The notes: generated from the letters alone by a model not told the origin. A stretch of 64,000 nt of DNA from IOR16 sp963521065 (GCA_963521065.1 CAUQTI010000016.1:1-64000), one strand, 5' to 3'; shown: positions 27,190 through 34,899, counted from the stretch's first letter. Numbers and translations: made by a program.

Positions 27190-27260
27190 AATCGTTTCCT
27201 CTCTTTCAAACTGTTTTATTATTAAATACGCTAATTTTCATGCTATTTTTAAATGCTTTT

Positions 27261-27335
27261 CTATATTGCTTTTCTCTGCGGCCGCATTCGCTGCTCTTCG
27301 ATGGAAATGCAATTTCTGTTTATCTTTATTGTCAT
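27261..27335 (-). CDS. Candidate 24-codon leader reading frame in the metY 5' UTR
   Basis: A strong GGGGAGG site with 6-base spacing precedes an ATG at 27335. The frame encodes 24 residues (MTIKINRNCISI, then EEQRMRPQRKAI) and stops at 27261, 71 bp before metY. It lies within the predicted transcript that starts near 27447. It contains two Met besides... only one internal, and one Cys, so an amino-acid-sensing role is weak; it may be a uORF or chance. Low confidence. Confidence 0.35.
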   Translation of the reverse strand: MTIKINRNCISIEEQRMRPQRKAI

Positions 27336-27453
27336 ATTCGGCCTCCCCATTTTTCATTTTTTATTACCTAGCGCGCTTCGTCCTTTTCCGGCTCTTATCT
27401 TTTGTTTTATATTCGCCGTTTCTTTTTTCTTTTTCTGCGCCTTTTGTAATTTC

Positions 27454-27522
27454 ATTATACTTCAAGTCTTTCCTACAGTGTTAATACTTATAACATACAG
27501 CTTGTTATAGGTTGAACCTATG
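27454..27522 (-). promoter_or_regulatory. metY promoter with LysR-type dyad
   Basis: A TATAAT -10 (27454-27459, minus strand) with a weak TTAACA-like -35 is preceded by the 17-bp dyad TATAGGTTGAACCTATG at 27506-27522. The dyad centre is about 67 bp upstream of the predicted start, the classical LysR activation position. It shares 13 of 17 bases with the dyad at 34883-34899. Confidence 0.65.
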
Positions 27523-27557
27523 GCAAAAAGCTTTAAAGCAAGGCAACAGACTGCATA

Positions 27558-27596
27558 AAAAAAATCAGAGCACCTTAACACAATGCCCTGATTTTA
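27558..27596 (-). terminator. Intrinsic terminator after the small membrane ORF
   Basis: On the minus strand AAAATCAG ... CTGATTTT forms a stem with further GC pairs inside and runs into TTTTTTTT. It lies 20 bp past the stop at 27616. Confidence 0.75.
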
Positions 27597-27615
27597 CGGA
27601 TTTCAAGCTAATCTA

Positions 27616-27768
27616 CTATTTCTCTTTATACTTTTTTTCACCTAAGCTTTCGTCAATCACTTTAATGCGCTTATACATAGAAATGCATTTCCTGATAAAA
27701 AAACTGAAAATCGGGATTACCGAAATAAACAGAATGATTTTTATGGACAAAGCGATTATTTCAAACAT
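27616..27768 (-). CDS. Small (50-residue) single-TM membrane protein, hypothetical
   Basis: An AAGAGGT site precedes an ATG at 27768. The product has one hydrophobic helix (about 4-24: IIALSIKIILFISVIPIFSF) followed by a basic tail (KRIKVIDESLGEKKYKEK). It follows the 206-residue hypothetical gene by 43 bp in the same direction and is followed by a terminator, so the two probably form an operon. Family not recognised. Confidence 0.55.
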   Translation of the reverse strand: MFEIIALSIKIILFISVIPIFSFFIRKCISMYKRIKVIDESLGEKKYKEK

Positions 27769-27811
27769 ACCATACCTCTTAAAATTCCTAAATTAGCGAG
27801 AAAACATAAAA

Positions 27812-28432
27812 TTATTCAAAAGATAGGGGGCGATTAAATACATATTCTCCCGTGATATCCAACACAGAGTAATAGCTGCCTTCCTCGATATCCTCTTCAT
27901 ACGTACTTAAATCTATTTTATTCTTCTCTGCAGTTTCTTTCGATATCACTACTCTTCCGCGACCCATAAAGAAAATTACAGCTCCTTCTTCCCCTATATC
28001 ACAATGTGGCCCTGCAAGGTCAAATTGAATCTCTTTATCTAGCGGAACAGATTGAATCAAAAAAGCACTTTTGGGAACAACAATCACTTTATTATCACTT
28101 TTTAAATCAATCAAAGCAATTATCGTGCATTTTAATAAAATCGGATCGCTGTTTACGACTTTAGAAATTTCAACTGCCTGTATATTAAATTCTGATTTAT
28201 TCCCTTTATAGTTTTCTAAAATAGTTTCTATCTCTAAAAAGGCCTGCTCCTTTGAAACTTCCTTTTCAAGCTTATATTTATCCACATAATCTTCTATTGT
28301 GACCTTCTTTAACTCCTCAGAAAAAGTATCTGGATATACTTGAAATAAATCTGGGGAAAAAATATCGATAAATAATGCAAGCATTAAAATCACAATGCAC
28401 AGTATAACAATGGTATAGTTTCTTTGCCTCAT
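27812..28432 (-). CDS. Membrane-anchored hypothetical protein
   Basis: A 206-residue protein with one N-terminal hydrophobic segment (about 6-24) and an exported or lumenal mixed alpha/beta domain without Cys at a lipobox. No motif was recognised. The DNA composition and ribosome binding site (AAGGAG-like before ATG at 28432) support a real gene. It lies between metY and the aminotransferase but is separated from both by terminators, so it is not part of the met operon. Confidence 0.65.
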   Translation of the reverse strand: MRQRNYTIVILCIVILMLALFIDIFSPDLFQVYPDTFSEELKKVTIEDYVDKYKLEKEVSKEQAFLEIETILENYKGNKSEFNIQAVEISKVVNSDPILLKCTIIALIDLKSDNKVIVVPKSAFLIQSVPLDKEIQFDLAGPHCDIGEEGAVIFFMGRGRVVISKETAEKNKIDLSTYEEDIEEGSYYSVLDITGEYVFNRPLSFE

Positions 28433-28549
28433 ACAGGTTCTCCTTATTTATAATAAGTTCATAGAAAGCTCCTAATCAAACCCTATCATTTTGTTCATAA
28501 ACTTGCAATGCGAAAAAGCTGAAATGTTGTTTTGGGATGCTGAAATGTG

Positions 28550-28583
28550 AAAAAAGGAACCCAAAATAGAGTTCCTTCTTTTG
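28550..28583 (-). terminator. Intrinsic terminator of the metN operon
   Basis: On the minus strand AAGGAAC ... GTTCCTT forms a 7-bp GC-containing stem followed by TTTTTT, 79 bp after the aminotransferase stop. It ends the seven-gene methionine run. Confidence 0.8.
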
Positions 28584-28661
28584 CAATCGAAATTATTTCT
28601 AATTGCAGTGTAATTTATATTTTTTATTTTATGGAAGACACTTTTTATCACATTTTTTTAA

Positions 28662-29828
28662 TCATCGTTTGGCTGCCTTTTTGTAGATCTCTGAAAGGTT
28701 TTGTAGTGCAAGCTGTAAGGTCTCATCCTTTTTTGCAAAGTGAAAGCGAATCAAGCAATTGGTTTCTTCTTTGAAAAAGGCAGAGCCGGGCACTGCAGCA
28801 ACTTTCACCTCTTTTGCAAGCCATTCACAAAAATCAACATCATTTTTGCACCCAAATTCACTGATATCGGTTAAAACATAGTACGCTCCCTGCGGCTTGA
28901 TATAAGGAAGTCCAATCTCGTCAAGCCCTTTTAAAAACAAATCTCGCATATGGGTATAATGTCTTTGCAGGTCCTTATAATAGTCATCTTCAAACAGCAA
29001 TCCGGTGACAGCTGCTTCCATCAGAGGCGCCGCCGCACCCACTGTGAGAAAATCGTGTACCTTTTTCACACGGTCTATGATTCGTTCCTCTGCAATGACA
29101 TACCCGAGACGCCATCCGGTGATAGAATATGTCTTTGACAGTGAGCTGCAAGTGATTGTGCGTTCCCGCATCCCCGGAAAAGATGCCAGATACAGATGCT
29201 CATACGGTTCGTATAGAATGTGCTCGTACACCTCATCCGTAATAACATATGCATCATATTTTATCGCAAGCTCAGAAATGAGTTTCAGCTCTTCGTAAGT
29301 GAACACTTTTCCGCACGGGTTTGAAGGGTTACACAAAATCAATGCCTTTGCACCTTTTTTGAAAGCCGCCTCCAGTACATCCCCGTCAAAGTGAAATGCA
29401 GGGGGTATGAGCGGAACATACAGGGGTTCAGCCCCGCATAGAATGGCATCCGCCCCATAGTTTTCGTAAAACGGTGAAAATACAATCACCTGATCTCCCG
29501 GATTTGTAACCGCCATCATTGCGGCCATCATCGCTTCTGTACTTCCGCAGGTAACGGTAATTTCGGAATTCGGGTCAATTTTCATCCCTGAAAAGTGCTC
29601 CTGCTTACGGGCCAGTGCTTCTCTAAAATTTTGCGCTCCCCATGTGACAGCATACTGATGCGGTCCTCTCATCGATGCTTCTTTTAAGCTCGTGAGAATT
29701 TCTTTCGGAGGTTCAAAATCCGGAAACCCCTGAGAAAGATTTACTGCTCCGTATTGATCTGAAATCCTTGTCATCTTTCGAATAATGGATTCCGTAAAGG
29801 ACGCTGTCCGCTTACTTAATTCCTGCAT
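28662..29828 (-). CDS. Class I/II PLP-dependent aminotransferase
   Basis: A 388-residue fold-type I aminotransferase resembling methionine/kynurenine aminotransferases. It has NLSQGFPDF at the N-terminus, CNPSNPCGKVF, ITDEVYEH and the PLP lysine in SSLSKTYSITGWRLGY. It transfers an amino group between an amino acid and a 2-oxo acid; aromatic amino acids or methionine are plausible. It starts 18 bp after the cyclodeaminase-like gene and ends the metN operon, which suggests methionine (or its keto acid KMTB) as substrate; that assignment is inferred. Confidence 0.88.
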   Translation of the reverse strand: MQELSKRTASFTESIIRKMTRISDQYGAVNLSQGFPDFEPPKEILTSLKEASMRGPHQYAVTWGAQNFREALARKQEHFSGMKIDPNSEITVTCGSTEAMMAAMMAVTNPGDQVIVFSPFYENYGADAILCGAEPLYVPLIPPAFHFDGDVLEAAFKKGAKALILCNPSNPCGKVFTYEELKLISELAIKYDAYVITDEVYEHILYEPYEHLYLASFPGMRERTITCSSLSKTYSITGWRLGYVIAEERIIDRVKKVHDFLTVGAAAPLMEAAVTGLLFEDDYYKDLQRHYTHMRDLFLKGLDEIGLPYIKPQGAYYVLTDISEFGCKNDVDFCEWLAKEVKVAAVPGSAFFKEETNCLIRFHFAKKDETLQLALQNLSEIYKKAAKR

Positions 29829-29846
29829 ATCGTTTCACCTTATTTC

Positions 29847-30902
29847 TTATAGAGGAAGCTTTCTTCCGATTCCATGTTCCAACGCTTTATCAAATAAATC
29901 TCTTACTACATACATATCTTCGATGGCCATTCCGACATTATTGCATACAATCAGCTCATCTTTGCTCGCTCTGCCTTGCTTTTCGCCCCCTACAACCTCT
30001 CCGGTCTCGGCGTAAATTTCGGGAAGTCCATACGGATAATAGCCGTATCCTTTTAACAGTTCATGCTGTTCAATGCTGTCCACCAGATATTTATCTGCTC
30101 TTTTTACAGTTTTATCTTCATAGAGAGAATGGCAGTCACATAATAGGATTGTTTTCCCGCCTGTAATCCACTCATCCTTTATCTTTGGCTCCGGCTGTTC
30201 TGTGATAATGGTCGCCGAGGCAATGACTTCTGAATTTCTTACCAGCGTCTCAAGCGAGTCTGCTTTTTTGATTACAGCACTTACCTCACCCTGTAATTCC
30301 TGAATCAAGCGATCCTCTGCATCCTTTGAAATATCATAGATATAGATCTCTTTCAGCGAAGGAAGCACTTTTTCAATGTTTTTAACGTGCTGTCTGCCTT
30401 CCACACCGCACCCAATCATACCAAAGGTCTGTGCATCCCCCGGCGCCAGCTTTTTAATCGACGCATACGTAACTGCCGCAGTACGGATTTCCGTCACATA
30501 AATACAGTCTAAAATGGCAATTGGAATACCGGATAGATGGTCATTGAAAAGAATAAGACCTTCCGCCTGTGGGTATCCGTATTTTTTCTGATTTTCAGGA
30601 TAACAGGAGCCCCATTTGATTCCCGCTGCGAACGCTTCTGGTGCATAGGCAGGCATCGCGTGATAAAAGGTTCCGGGAAGTGGGTGAATCCCTATTTTTG
30701 CAGGCATATCTGCATTTTTTCGGCTGTAAGCTGCCAGGGATTTTTCCGTAAGCTCCAAGATTTCTTCCGGGCTGATCGGAATGCTCCGAACGTCTTCTTG
30801 CGTCAGGTAGAGAAGCTCTTTTCCGATGGGCAGTCTTGTTTCAATCCACGCTCTGTATTCTTCTGCCTTTTGGTATTGTTCTTTACTTAAGCTAAAACTC
30901 AT
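29847..30902 (-). CDS. Ornithine cyclodeaminase / mu-crystallin family protein
   Basis: A 351-residue NAD(P)-binding protein. The start is ATG at 30902, overlapping the metQ stop region, with GGGAGG upstream. The Rossmann motif is FGMIGCGVEGRQHV (about 142-155), and the N-terminal part has the substrate-binding pattern PLPGTFYHAMPAY. Family members include ornithine cyclodeaminase, alanine dehydrogenase and ketimine reductases, and substrate cannot be assigned by eye. It sits within a methionine transport operon, so a sulfur amino acid or its cyclic ketimine is a candidate substrate. Confidence 0.85.
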   Translation of the reverse strand: MSFSLSKEQYQKAEEYRAWIETRLPIGKELLYLTQEDVRSIPISPEEILELTEKSLAAYSRKNADMPAKIGIHPLPGTFYHAMPAYAPEAFAAGIKWGSCYPENQKKYGYPQAEGLILFNDHLSGIPIAILDCIYVTEIRTAAVTYASIKKLAPGDAQTFGMIGCGVEGRQHVKNIEKVLPSLKEIYIYDISKDAEDRLIQELQGEVSAVIKKADSLETLVRNSEVIASATIITEQPEPKIKDEWITGGKTILLCDCHSLYEDKTVKRADKYLVDSIEQHELLKGYGYYPYGLPEIYAETGEVVGGEKQGRASKDELIVCNNVGMAIEDMYVVRDLFDKALEHGIGRKLPL

Positions 30903-30903
30903 A

Positions 30904-31743
30904 TTATTCCTCCCATGCTGCGATGTAAGAGCCCTTGAAGGTTGTTGCAAAAATTTCCTTTACTGCTTCTGAGTGGTATGCTTTCACAATCTTTTGGTAA
31001 ATTTCATTTTCTGCATCTTCTGTTCTTGCGGCAATTAAGTTTACATAGTCCTTGCCGGAGTAAAACGCTACATTATCGGAGAAAATTGCATCCTCTCCCG
31101 GATTCAAGCCACTGTCCAGTGCATAGTTGCAGTTAATTACGCCTGCAGCAACGTCCGGGAGCAGAGAATACACATTTGCAGCATCCACCGTTACCAACTC
31201 CAGCTTCAACGGATTTTCTGTGATATCGGATATCTCAGGGCTGTCTCCTGCGCTCTGATCCAACTGGATTAATCCGGCCGCTTCTAATACCTTTAAGGCT
31301 CTGCCTCCATTCGTCGCATCGTTTGGTACCGCAATTTTTGAGCCTTCTTTAATTTCCTTTACGTCAGAAAGGGAATCTGAGTAAATGTTCATTGCGGAAA
31401 TAAAGGTGTCTCCGATTGCCGTGATTTTATAACCATTGTTCTTAATCTCTTCGTTCAGATACGCATAGTGCTGAAATGCATTCAAGTCAATATCTCCGCT
31501 GTCAAGCGCACTGTTTGGAATCGGATAGTCTGTAAAGCTTACAAGTTCTATTTTAATTCCCTCTTTTTCCAAATCTGCAATGACCGGTTCCCACATTTCA
31601 TTGGATTCTCCCACTACGCCGACCTTTACGGTCGTTTCTTCATTTCCTTCGCTCTTTCCCTCTTTGTTTCCACATCCTGCAAATGCCAAGGCCAGCACCG
31701 CCACTAAAATAAATGCTGCGATTCTTCTTTTTTTCATTTTCAT
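30904..31743 (-). CDS. metQ: Methionine ABC transporter substrate-binding lipoprotein
   Basis: A 279-residue NlpA/MetQ-family protein. The ATG at 31743 follows AAAGGAGG. The signal peptide ends in a lipobox (LALAFAGC), so it is a lipoprotein on the outer face of the membrane. Family signatures include VSFTDYPIPNSAL and NAFQHYAYLNEE. It captures L/D-methionine for MetNI. It is separated from metI by a dehydrogenase gene, an unusual order. Confidence 0.94.
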   Translation of the reverse strand: MKMKKRRIAAFILVAVLALAFAGCGNKEGKSEGNEETTVKVGVVGESNEMWEPVIADLEKEGIKIELVSFTDYPIPNSALDSGDIDLNAFQHYAYLNEEIKNNGYKITAIGDTFISAMNIYSDSLSDVKEIKEGSKIAVPNDATNGGRALKVLEAAGLIQLDQSAGDSPEISDITENPLKLELVTVDAANVYSLLPDVAAGVINCNYALDSGLNPGEDAIFSDNVAFYSGKDYVNLIAARTEDAENEIYQKIVKAYHSEAVKEIFATTFKGSYIAAWEE

Positions 31744-31763
31744 ATCCTCCTTTAAATTTTTGT

Positions 31764-32723
31764 TTATAGATTGCATGCAAGCTGATAATTTTCCCGCATG
31801 ATTTCACAAGATAAATGAAACTTTTGTTTTTCTTCGTCGGTCATGTTAAGCTCTATAATTTCTTCTATTCCTTTATTTCCGACCACTGCCGGAACGGATG
31901 CATACACACCTCTCTGCCCGTATTCTCCATCTAGAAAGACTGAAACGGGAAGTATCCTCTTTTCATCAGAGAAAATCGCCCTTGTGACTTCTGCCGCCGC
32001 GGTTCCGATTCCAAATTCTGTCGAGCCTTTTCCCCCAAGAATGTGCCACCCTGCGGCTCTCCCTTTTTCCGCAAGTTTCTGTAAATCCAAGTTCCCATAC
32101 TTTTCAGGCTTTTGCTTAATCAGCTCCAAAATCGGTTTTCCGGCAATCGTTACCGTTGACCATGCAACCATTTGGCTTTCTCCATGCTCTCCGAGCGCAT
32201 ACGCATAAATGGATTTTGGATCCACTCCTATTTCCTGAGAAATTGCTCTTCGAAGCCTTGCAGAATCCAGCACGGTGCTAGTGGACAAGACTTTTTCTCT
32301 CGGGTATTCCAGCTTTGTTTGAATATAATGTGCAATGACATCTGCCGGATTGGATATGCTCACTATGATTCCATGAAAACCGGACTTTTTTATGTTCTCG
32401 ACGATATCCTTTACTACTTCTACTGTCTGTCTCAAGGTGTCCATTCTCGTCTGCCCCTTGCTCATATCCGGAAGCGGCCCCGCCGCCACAATTAATACAT
32501 CTGCATCGGAAACATCTTCATATGCTCCAGCCGTAACGACTACACGGTGCGGAAGATATACGGCGGAATCAGAAATATCAAGTGCTTGCGCTTCTGCCTT
32601 TTTCTCATCGACATCAATATATACAATCTCCTCCGCAAGCCCCTGTGCCGCTAACGCATAGCCTGCATGTGAGCCTACGTGACCGGCCCCTATAATCACT
32701 ACTTTTCGTGTTTTCAGACCCAT
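31764..32723 (-). CDS. L-lactate dehydrogenase-family 2-hydroxyacid dehydrogenase (HicDH-like)
   Basis: A 319-residue NAD-dependent L-2-hydroxyacid dehydrogenase. The NAD loop is IIGAGHVGSH, the catalytic histidine is in ALGEHGESQ, and the substrate Arg is in SNPADV/DSARLRR regions. In the specificity loop (MSKGQTRMD) the residue equivalent to Gln102 of lactate dehydrogenase appears to be Met, favouring larger hydrophobic 2-oxo acids such as those from leucine or methionine. It lies between metI and metQ, 12 bp after metI. A role in reducing 4-methylthio-2-oxobutyrate from the aminotransferase is inferred. Confidence 0.85.
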   Translation of the reverse strand: MGLKTRKVVIIGAGHVGSHAGYALAAQGLAEEIVYIDVDEKKAEAQALDISDSAVYLPHRVVVTAGAYEDVSDADVLIVAAGPLPDMSKGQTRMDTLRQTVEVVKDIVENIKKSGFHGIIVSISNPADVIAHYIQTKLEYPREKVLSTSTVLDSARLRRAISQEIGVDPKSIYAYALGEHGESQMVAWSTVTIAGKPILELIKQKPEKYGNLDLQKLAEKGRAAGWHILGGKGSTEFGIGTAAAEVTRAIFSDEKRILPVSVFLDGEYGQRGVYASVPAVVGNKGIEEIIELNMTDEEKQKFHLSCEIMRENYQLACNL

Positions 32724-32735
32724 AAAATCCCCTCC

Positions 32736-33419
32736 TCATTCGTGTGTGTTTTTCTTTGCGATCAAGTTTCCTACAATCTGAATTACGCTGACAAGAAGCA
32801 CCAGCACCAAGACCGTAGCATACGTAGCATCTACCTGTTTTCTCTGGTAGCCGAATCGAATTGCGAAATCCCCAAGTCCGCCGGCTCCGATTGCTCCTGC
32901 CATCGCAGTCAATCCAATTAAGCTGATTGCCGTGATGGTTGTCGCTCGTACAATTCCCGGAATGCTTTCTCTCAAATAGACACTGAAAATGATGCGCAGT
33001 GGTCCGTTTCCCATGGATTTTGCCGCCTCTAACAAACCGGGATTCAATTCGGCAAGCGCCGATTCAATCTGCCTTGCGAAAAACGGTACCGTTCCAAAGA
33101 CGAGCGGTAGAATCGCTCCCTCTACTCCGATTGCCGTACCGGACACCAATCGTGTCAGGGGAATCAAGGCTGCAAGCAGAATGACAAAGGGTATGGAACG
33201 GAAAAAATTAATGGCTTTATCAAGGACCTGAAAGATCAGCTTATTTTGCAGAATTCCACCGTTTTGCGTCACAGTGAGTAAAACTCCTAAAAGAAGTCCG
33301 ATGACAAAGGAAATCCAGCCTGAGTGAAGGAGCATCTGCATCGTTTCTGCAATGCTTTTATAAAAGACCGGAAGCTTAGTCATTACATTTGGAAAGTATG
33401 TGCTAAGAAGCTCTTGCAT
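32736..33419 (-). CDS. metI: Methionine ABC transporter permease
   Basis: A 227-residue permease with about five to six membrane helices and the EAA-type motif (EAAKSMGNGPLRII) that contacts the MetN ATPase. RSIPFVILLAALIP and GAIGAGGLGDFAIRFGYQR are typical of MetI. The start overlaps the end of metN by 17 bp. Confidence 0.95.
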   Translation of the reverse strand: MQELLSTYFPNVMTKLPVFYKSIAETMQMLLHSGWISFVIGLLLGVLLTVTQNGGILQNKLIFQVLDKAINFFRSIPFVILLAALIPLTRLVSGTAIGVEGAILPLVFGTVPFFARQIESALAELNPGLLEAAKSMGNGPLRIIFSVYLRESIPGIVRATTITAISLIGLTAMAGAIGAGGLGDFAIRFGYQRKQVDATYATVLVLVLLVSVIQIVGNLIAKKNTHE

Positions 33420-34446
33420 CTAAAATCACCTCCACTCCTACGTTTTTCTCTTTTAAATAGTCAATTGCCGCATCAATGTCTTCTTTGTTTCCTTTTACTA
33501 TAGAAACTAAGCCTCCGATTGGAGTATCTCCAATCAACTCTACATTTCCGAAAATAATGTTCACATCAAGCTGAAACTGTCTTGAAATCTGCGACACCAG
33601 TGCTTCCGAGGTATTTCTCTCTAAATATTTGAATTTCAATACGCATTCATCCTTACCCAGCTTTTTAATAAAGGCATTATTTTCGGTCAGCTCTTCGATT
33701 TTTGTTAAGTTGGAAGTGCTTGCCACAAATTCCTTTGTAATCGATTTTTCCGGATTAGAGAAAATCTGAAACACATCTCCCTCTTCTACAGTCTCACCAT
33801 TCTCCATCACAACAACTTTATCGCAAATCTCCTTTACAACCTCCATCTCGTGTGTAATGACAACAATAGTGATGCCCAAACTCTCATTCAACTCTTTTAA
33901 AAGCTTCAAAATTGACTTTGTCGTTTGCGGGTCCAGCGCACTCGTTGATTCATCACTTAAAAGAATCTCCGGATCATTCGCAAGTGCTCTTGCAATGGCA
34001 ACCCTTTGCTTCTGTCCTCCGGAAAGCTCCGAAGGATACATTGAGGATTTATCCTCTAGGCCAACAAGCTTGAGAAGAGAATCTACTTTTCTGTTTATCT
34101 CCGCTTTTGTCAATCCTTGATACTTTAACGGATATGCAATGTTCTGACGAACTGTTCTGGATGAAAACAGCTGAAATTGCTGAAAAATCATTCCGATTTT
34201 CTTTCGTTCTTTACGCAGCTGTTTTTCTGTCAATGCCGTCAGTTCGTTTTTCCCTAAAAATACCTTCCCTTCTGTTGGCTTTTCCAGTAAATTGATGCAG
34301 CGCACCAAGGTAGATTTTCCGGCTCCTGAAAAACCGATGATTCCACATATCTTTCCTTTTTCTATTTGCAAATTTACATTTTTAACCGCTTCGACTTTTT
34401 TATCACCGATGTAAAACGTTTTACTCACATTCTGAAACGTAATCAT
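33403..34446 (-). CDS. metN: Methionine ABC transporter ATP-binding protein with NIL domain
   Basis: A 347-residue ATPase. Walker A GFSGAGKST (around 38), signature LSGGQKQRVAIARAL, Walker B ILLSDESTSALD and the H-loop VITHEMEVV are all present. A C-terminal NIL domain (about 270-345; PIGGLVSIVKGN) allows allosteric inhibition by intracellular methionine. Note Ser-Asp-Glu at the Walker B end, normal for MetN (SDE). The gene has an AAAGGAGGGAGG site and follows a 380-bp leader with a Met-rich small ORF and terminator. Confidence 0.96.
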   Translation of the reverse strand: MITFQNVSKTFYIGDKKVEAVKNVNLQIEKGKICGIIGFSGAGKSTLVRCINLLEKPTEGKVFLGKNELTALTEKQLRKERKKIGMIFQQFQLFSSRTVRQNIAYPLKYQGLTKAEINRKVDSLLKLVGLEDKSSMYPSELSGGQKQRVAIARALANDPEILLSDESTSALDPQTTKSILKLLKELNESLGITIVVITHEMEVVKEICDKVVVMENGETVEEGDVFQIFSNPEKSITKEFVASTSNLTKIEELTENNAFIKKLGKDECVLKFKYLERNTSEALVSQISRQFQLDVNIIFGNVELIGDTPIGGLVSIVKGNKEDIDAAIDYLKEKNVGVEVILDARAS

Positions 34447-34604
34447 TGGGCCTCCCTCCTTTCCTGTTATTTCTTTCTAAACTTCTTTGTATTTGTTTTG
34501 TATTTGTAAAAATTTATTCTTCTGCTGTTGTGTTATCGCATTGATCAGCGAGCGTTTCTGTAACCTTCTCTTTTTTACCTCACAGGAAATTTCTTTAAAT
34601 TTGA

Positions 34605-34644
34605 TAAAAAAAATAGCAGCTGCACATTTTCATGCGCACCTGCT
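34605..34644 (-). terminator. Intrinsic terminator between the Met-rich leader ORF and metN (candidate attenuator)
   Basis: On the minus strand two 13-base arms (34632-34644 and 34615-34627) pair with one mismatch and one wobble, closed by a GAAA loop, and are followed by a run of eight T. It lies 20 bp past the leader ORF stop and about 160 bp before metN, within the same transcript. The 5' arm contains TGCGCA, which is self-complementary and also present in the last codons of the leader ORF (34683-34690), so an alternative 8-bp antiterminator pairing is possible. Confidence 0.85.
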
Positions 34645-34663
34645 AATAATTCGACTAAAAAAA

Positions 34664-34786
34664 TCAGCTCTCGGTCATTTTTTGCGCACGAAACACCCCC
34701 ATACCTACATACATCTGCGTATGGAAAACACAGGTCATCATTTCTTCTTTTATCATCTCTTTTTCTGCACTTTTTCCAGTGTACAT
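34664..34786 (-). CDS. Met-rich 40-codon leader peptide upstream of metN
   Basis: The ATG at 34786 follows AAAGGAG with 8-base spacing. The 40-residue product has Met at positions 1, 11, 16, 17, 25, 29 and 37 (17.5%), for example KEEMMTCVF and QMYVGMGVF. It is not hydrophobic and shows no family resemblance. The position is between the metN-operon promoter and an intrinsic terminator. Ribosome stalling at Met codons would leave the TGCGCA near codons 33-35 free to pair with the terminator arm, while normal translation to the stop would let the terminator form. Function as an attenuator is inferred; the ORF, its ribosome binding site and terminator are seen directly. Confidence 0.65.
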   Translation of the reverse strand: MYTGKSAEKEMIKEEMMTCVFHTQMYVGMGVFRAQKMTES

Positions 34787-34831
34787 TTGAATGGCTCCTT
34801 TCCGTCTCTGTTTCTCTTCTTGACAATATTA

Positions 34832-34899
34832 ATGGTATCACATTTAAAAAAGATGTGTTAATACTTGAAAGCGATACCCGGCTATAGGTTCTTCCTATA
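34832..34899 (-). promoter_or_regulatory. metN-operon promoter with LysR-type dyad
   Basis: On the minus strand: TTAACA (34856-34861), an 18-bp spacer, and TACCAT with an extended TGA (34832-34837). The dyad TATAGGTTCTTCCTATA (34883-34899) is centred about 66 bp upstream of the predicted start and overlaps the lysR stop codon. It resembles the streptococcal MetR/MtaR motif in size and outer bases (TATAG...CTATA). Confidence 0.65.

Noticed and set aside
34447..34800. S-box (SAM) or T-box riboswitch in the metN leader
   Set aside because: Expected hallmarks (S-box GGATGAAGA-like core and kink-turn, or T-box TGGNACCGCG) are absent; the leader instead has a Met-rich ORF and simple terminator.
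34575..34841. An alternative 88-codon frame overlapping the metN leader
   Set aside because: It lacks a ribosome site, runs through the terminator T-run and has no sensible composition; the 40-codon frame fits better.
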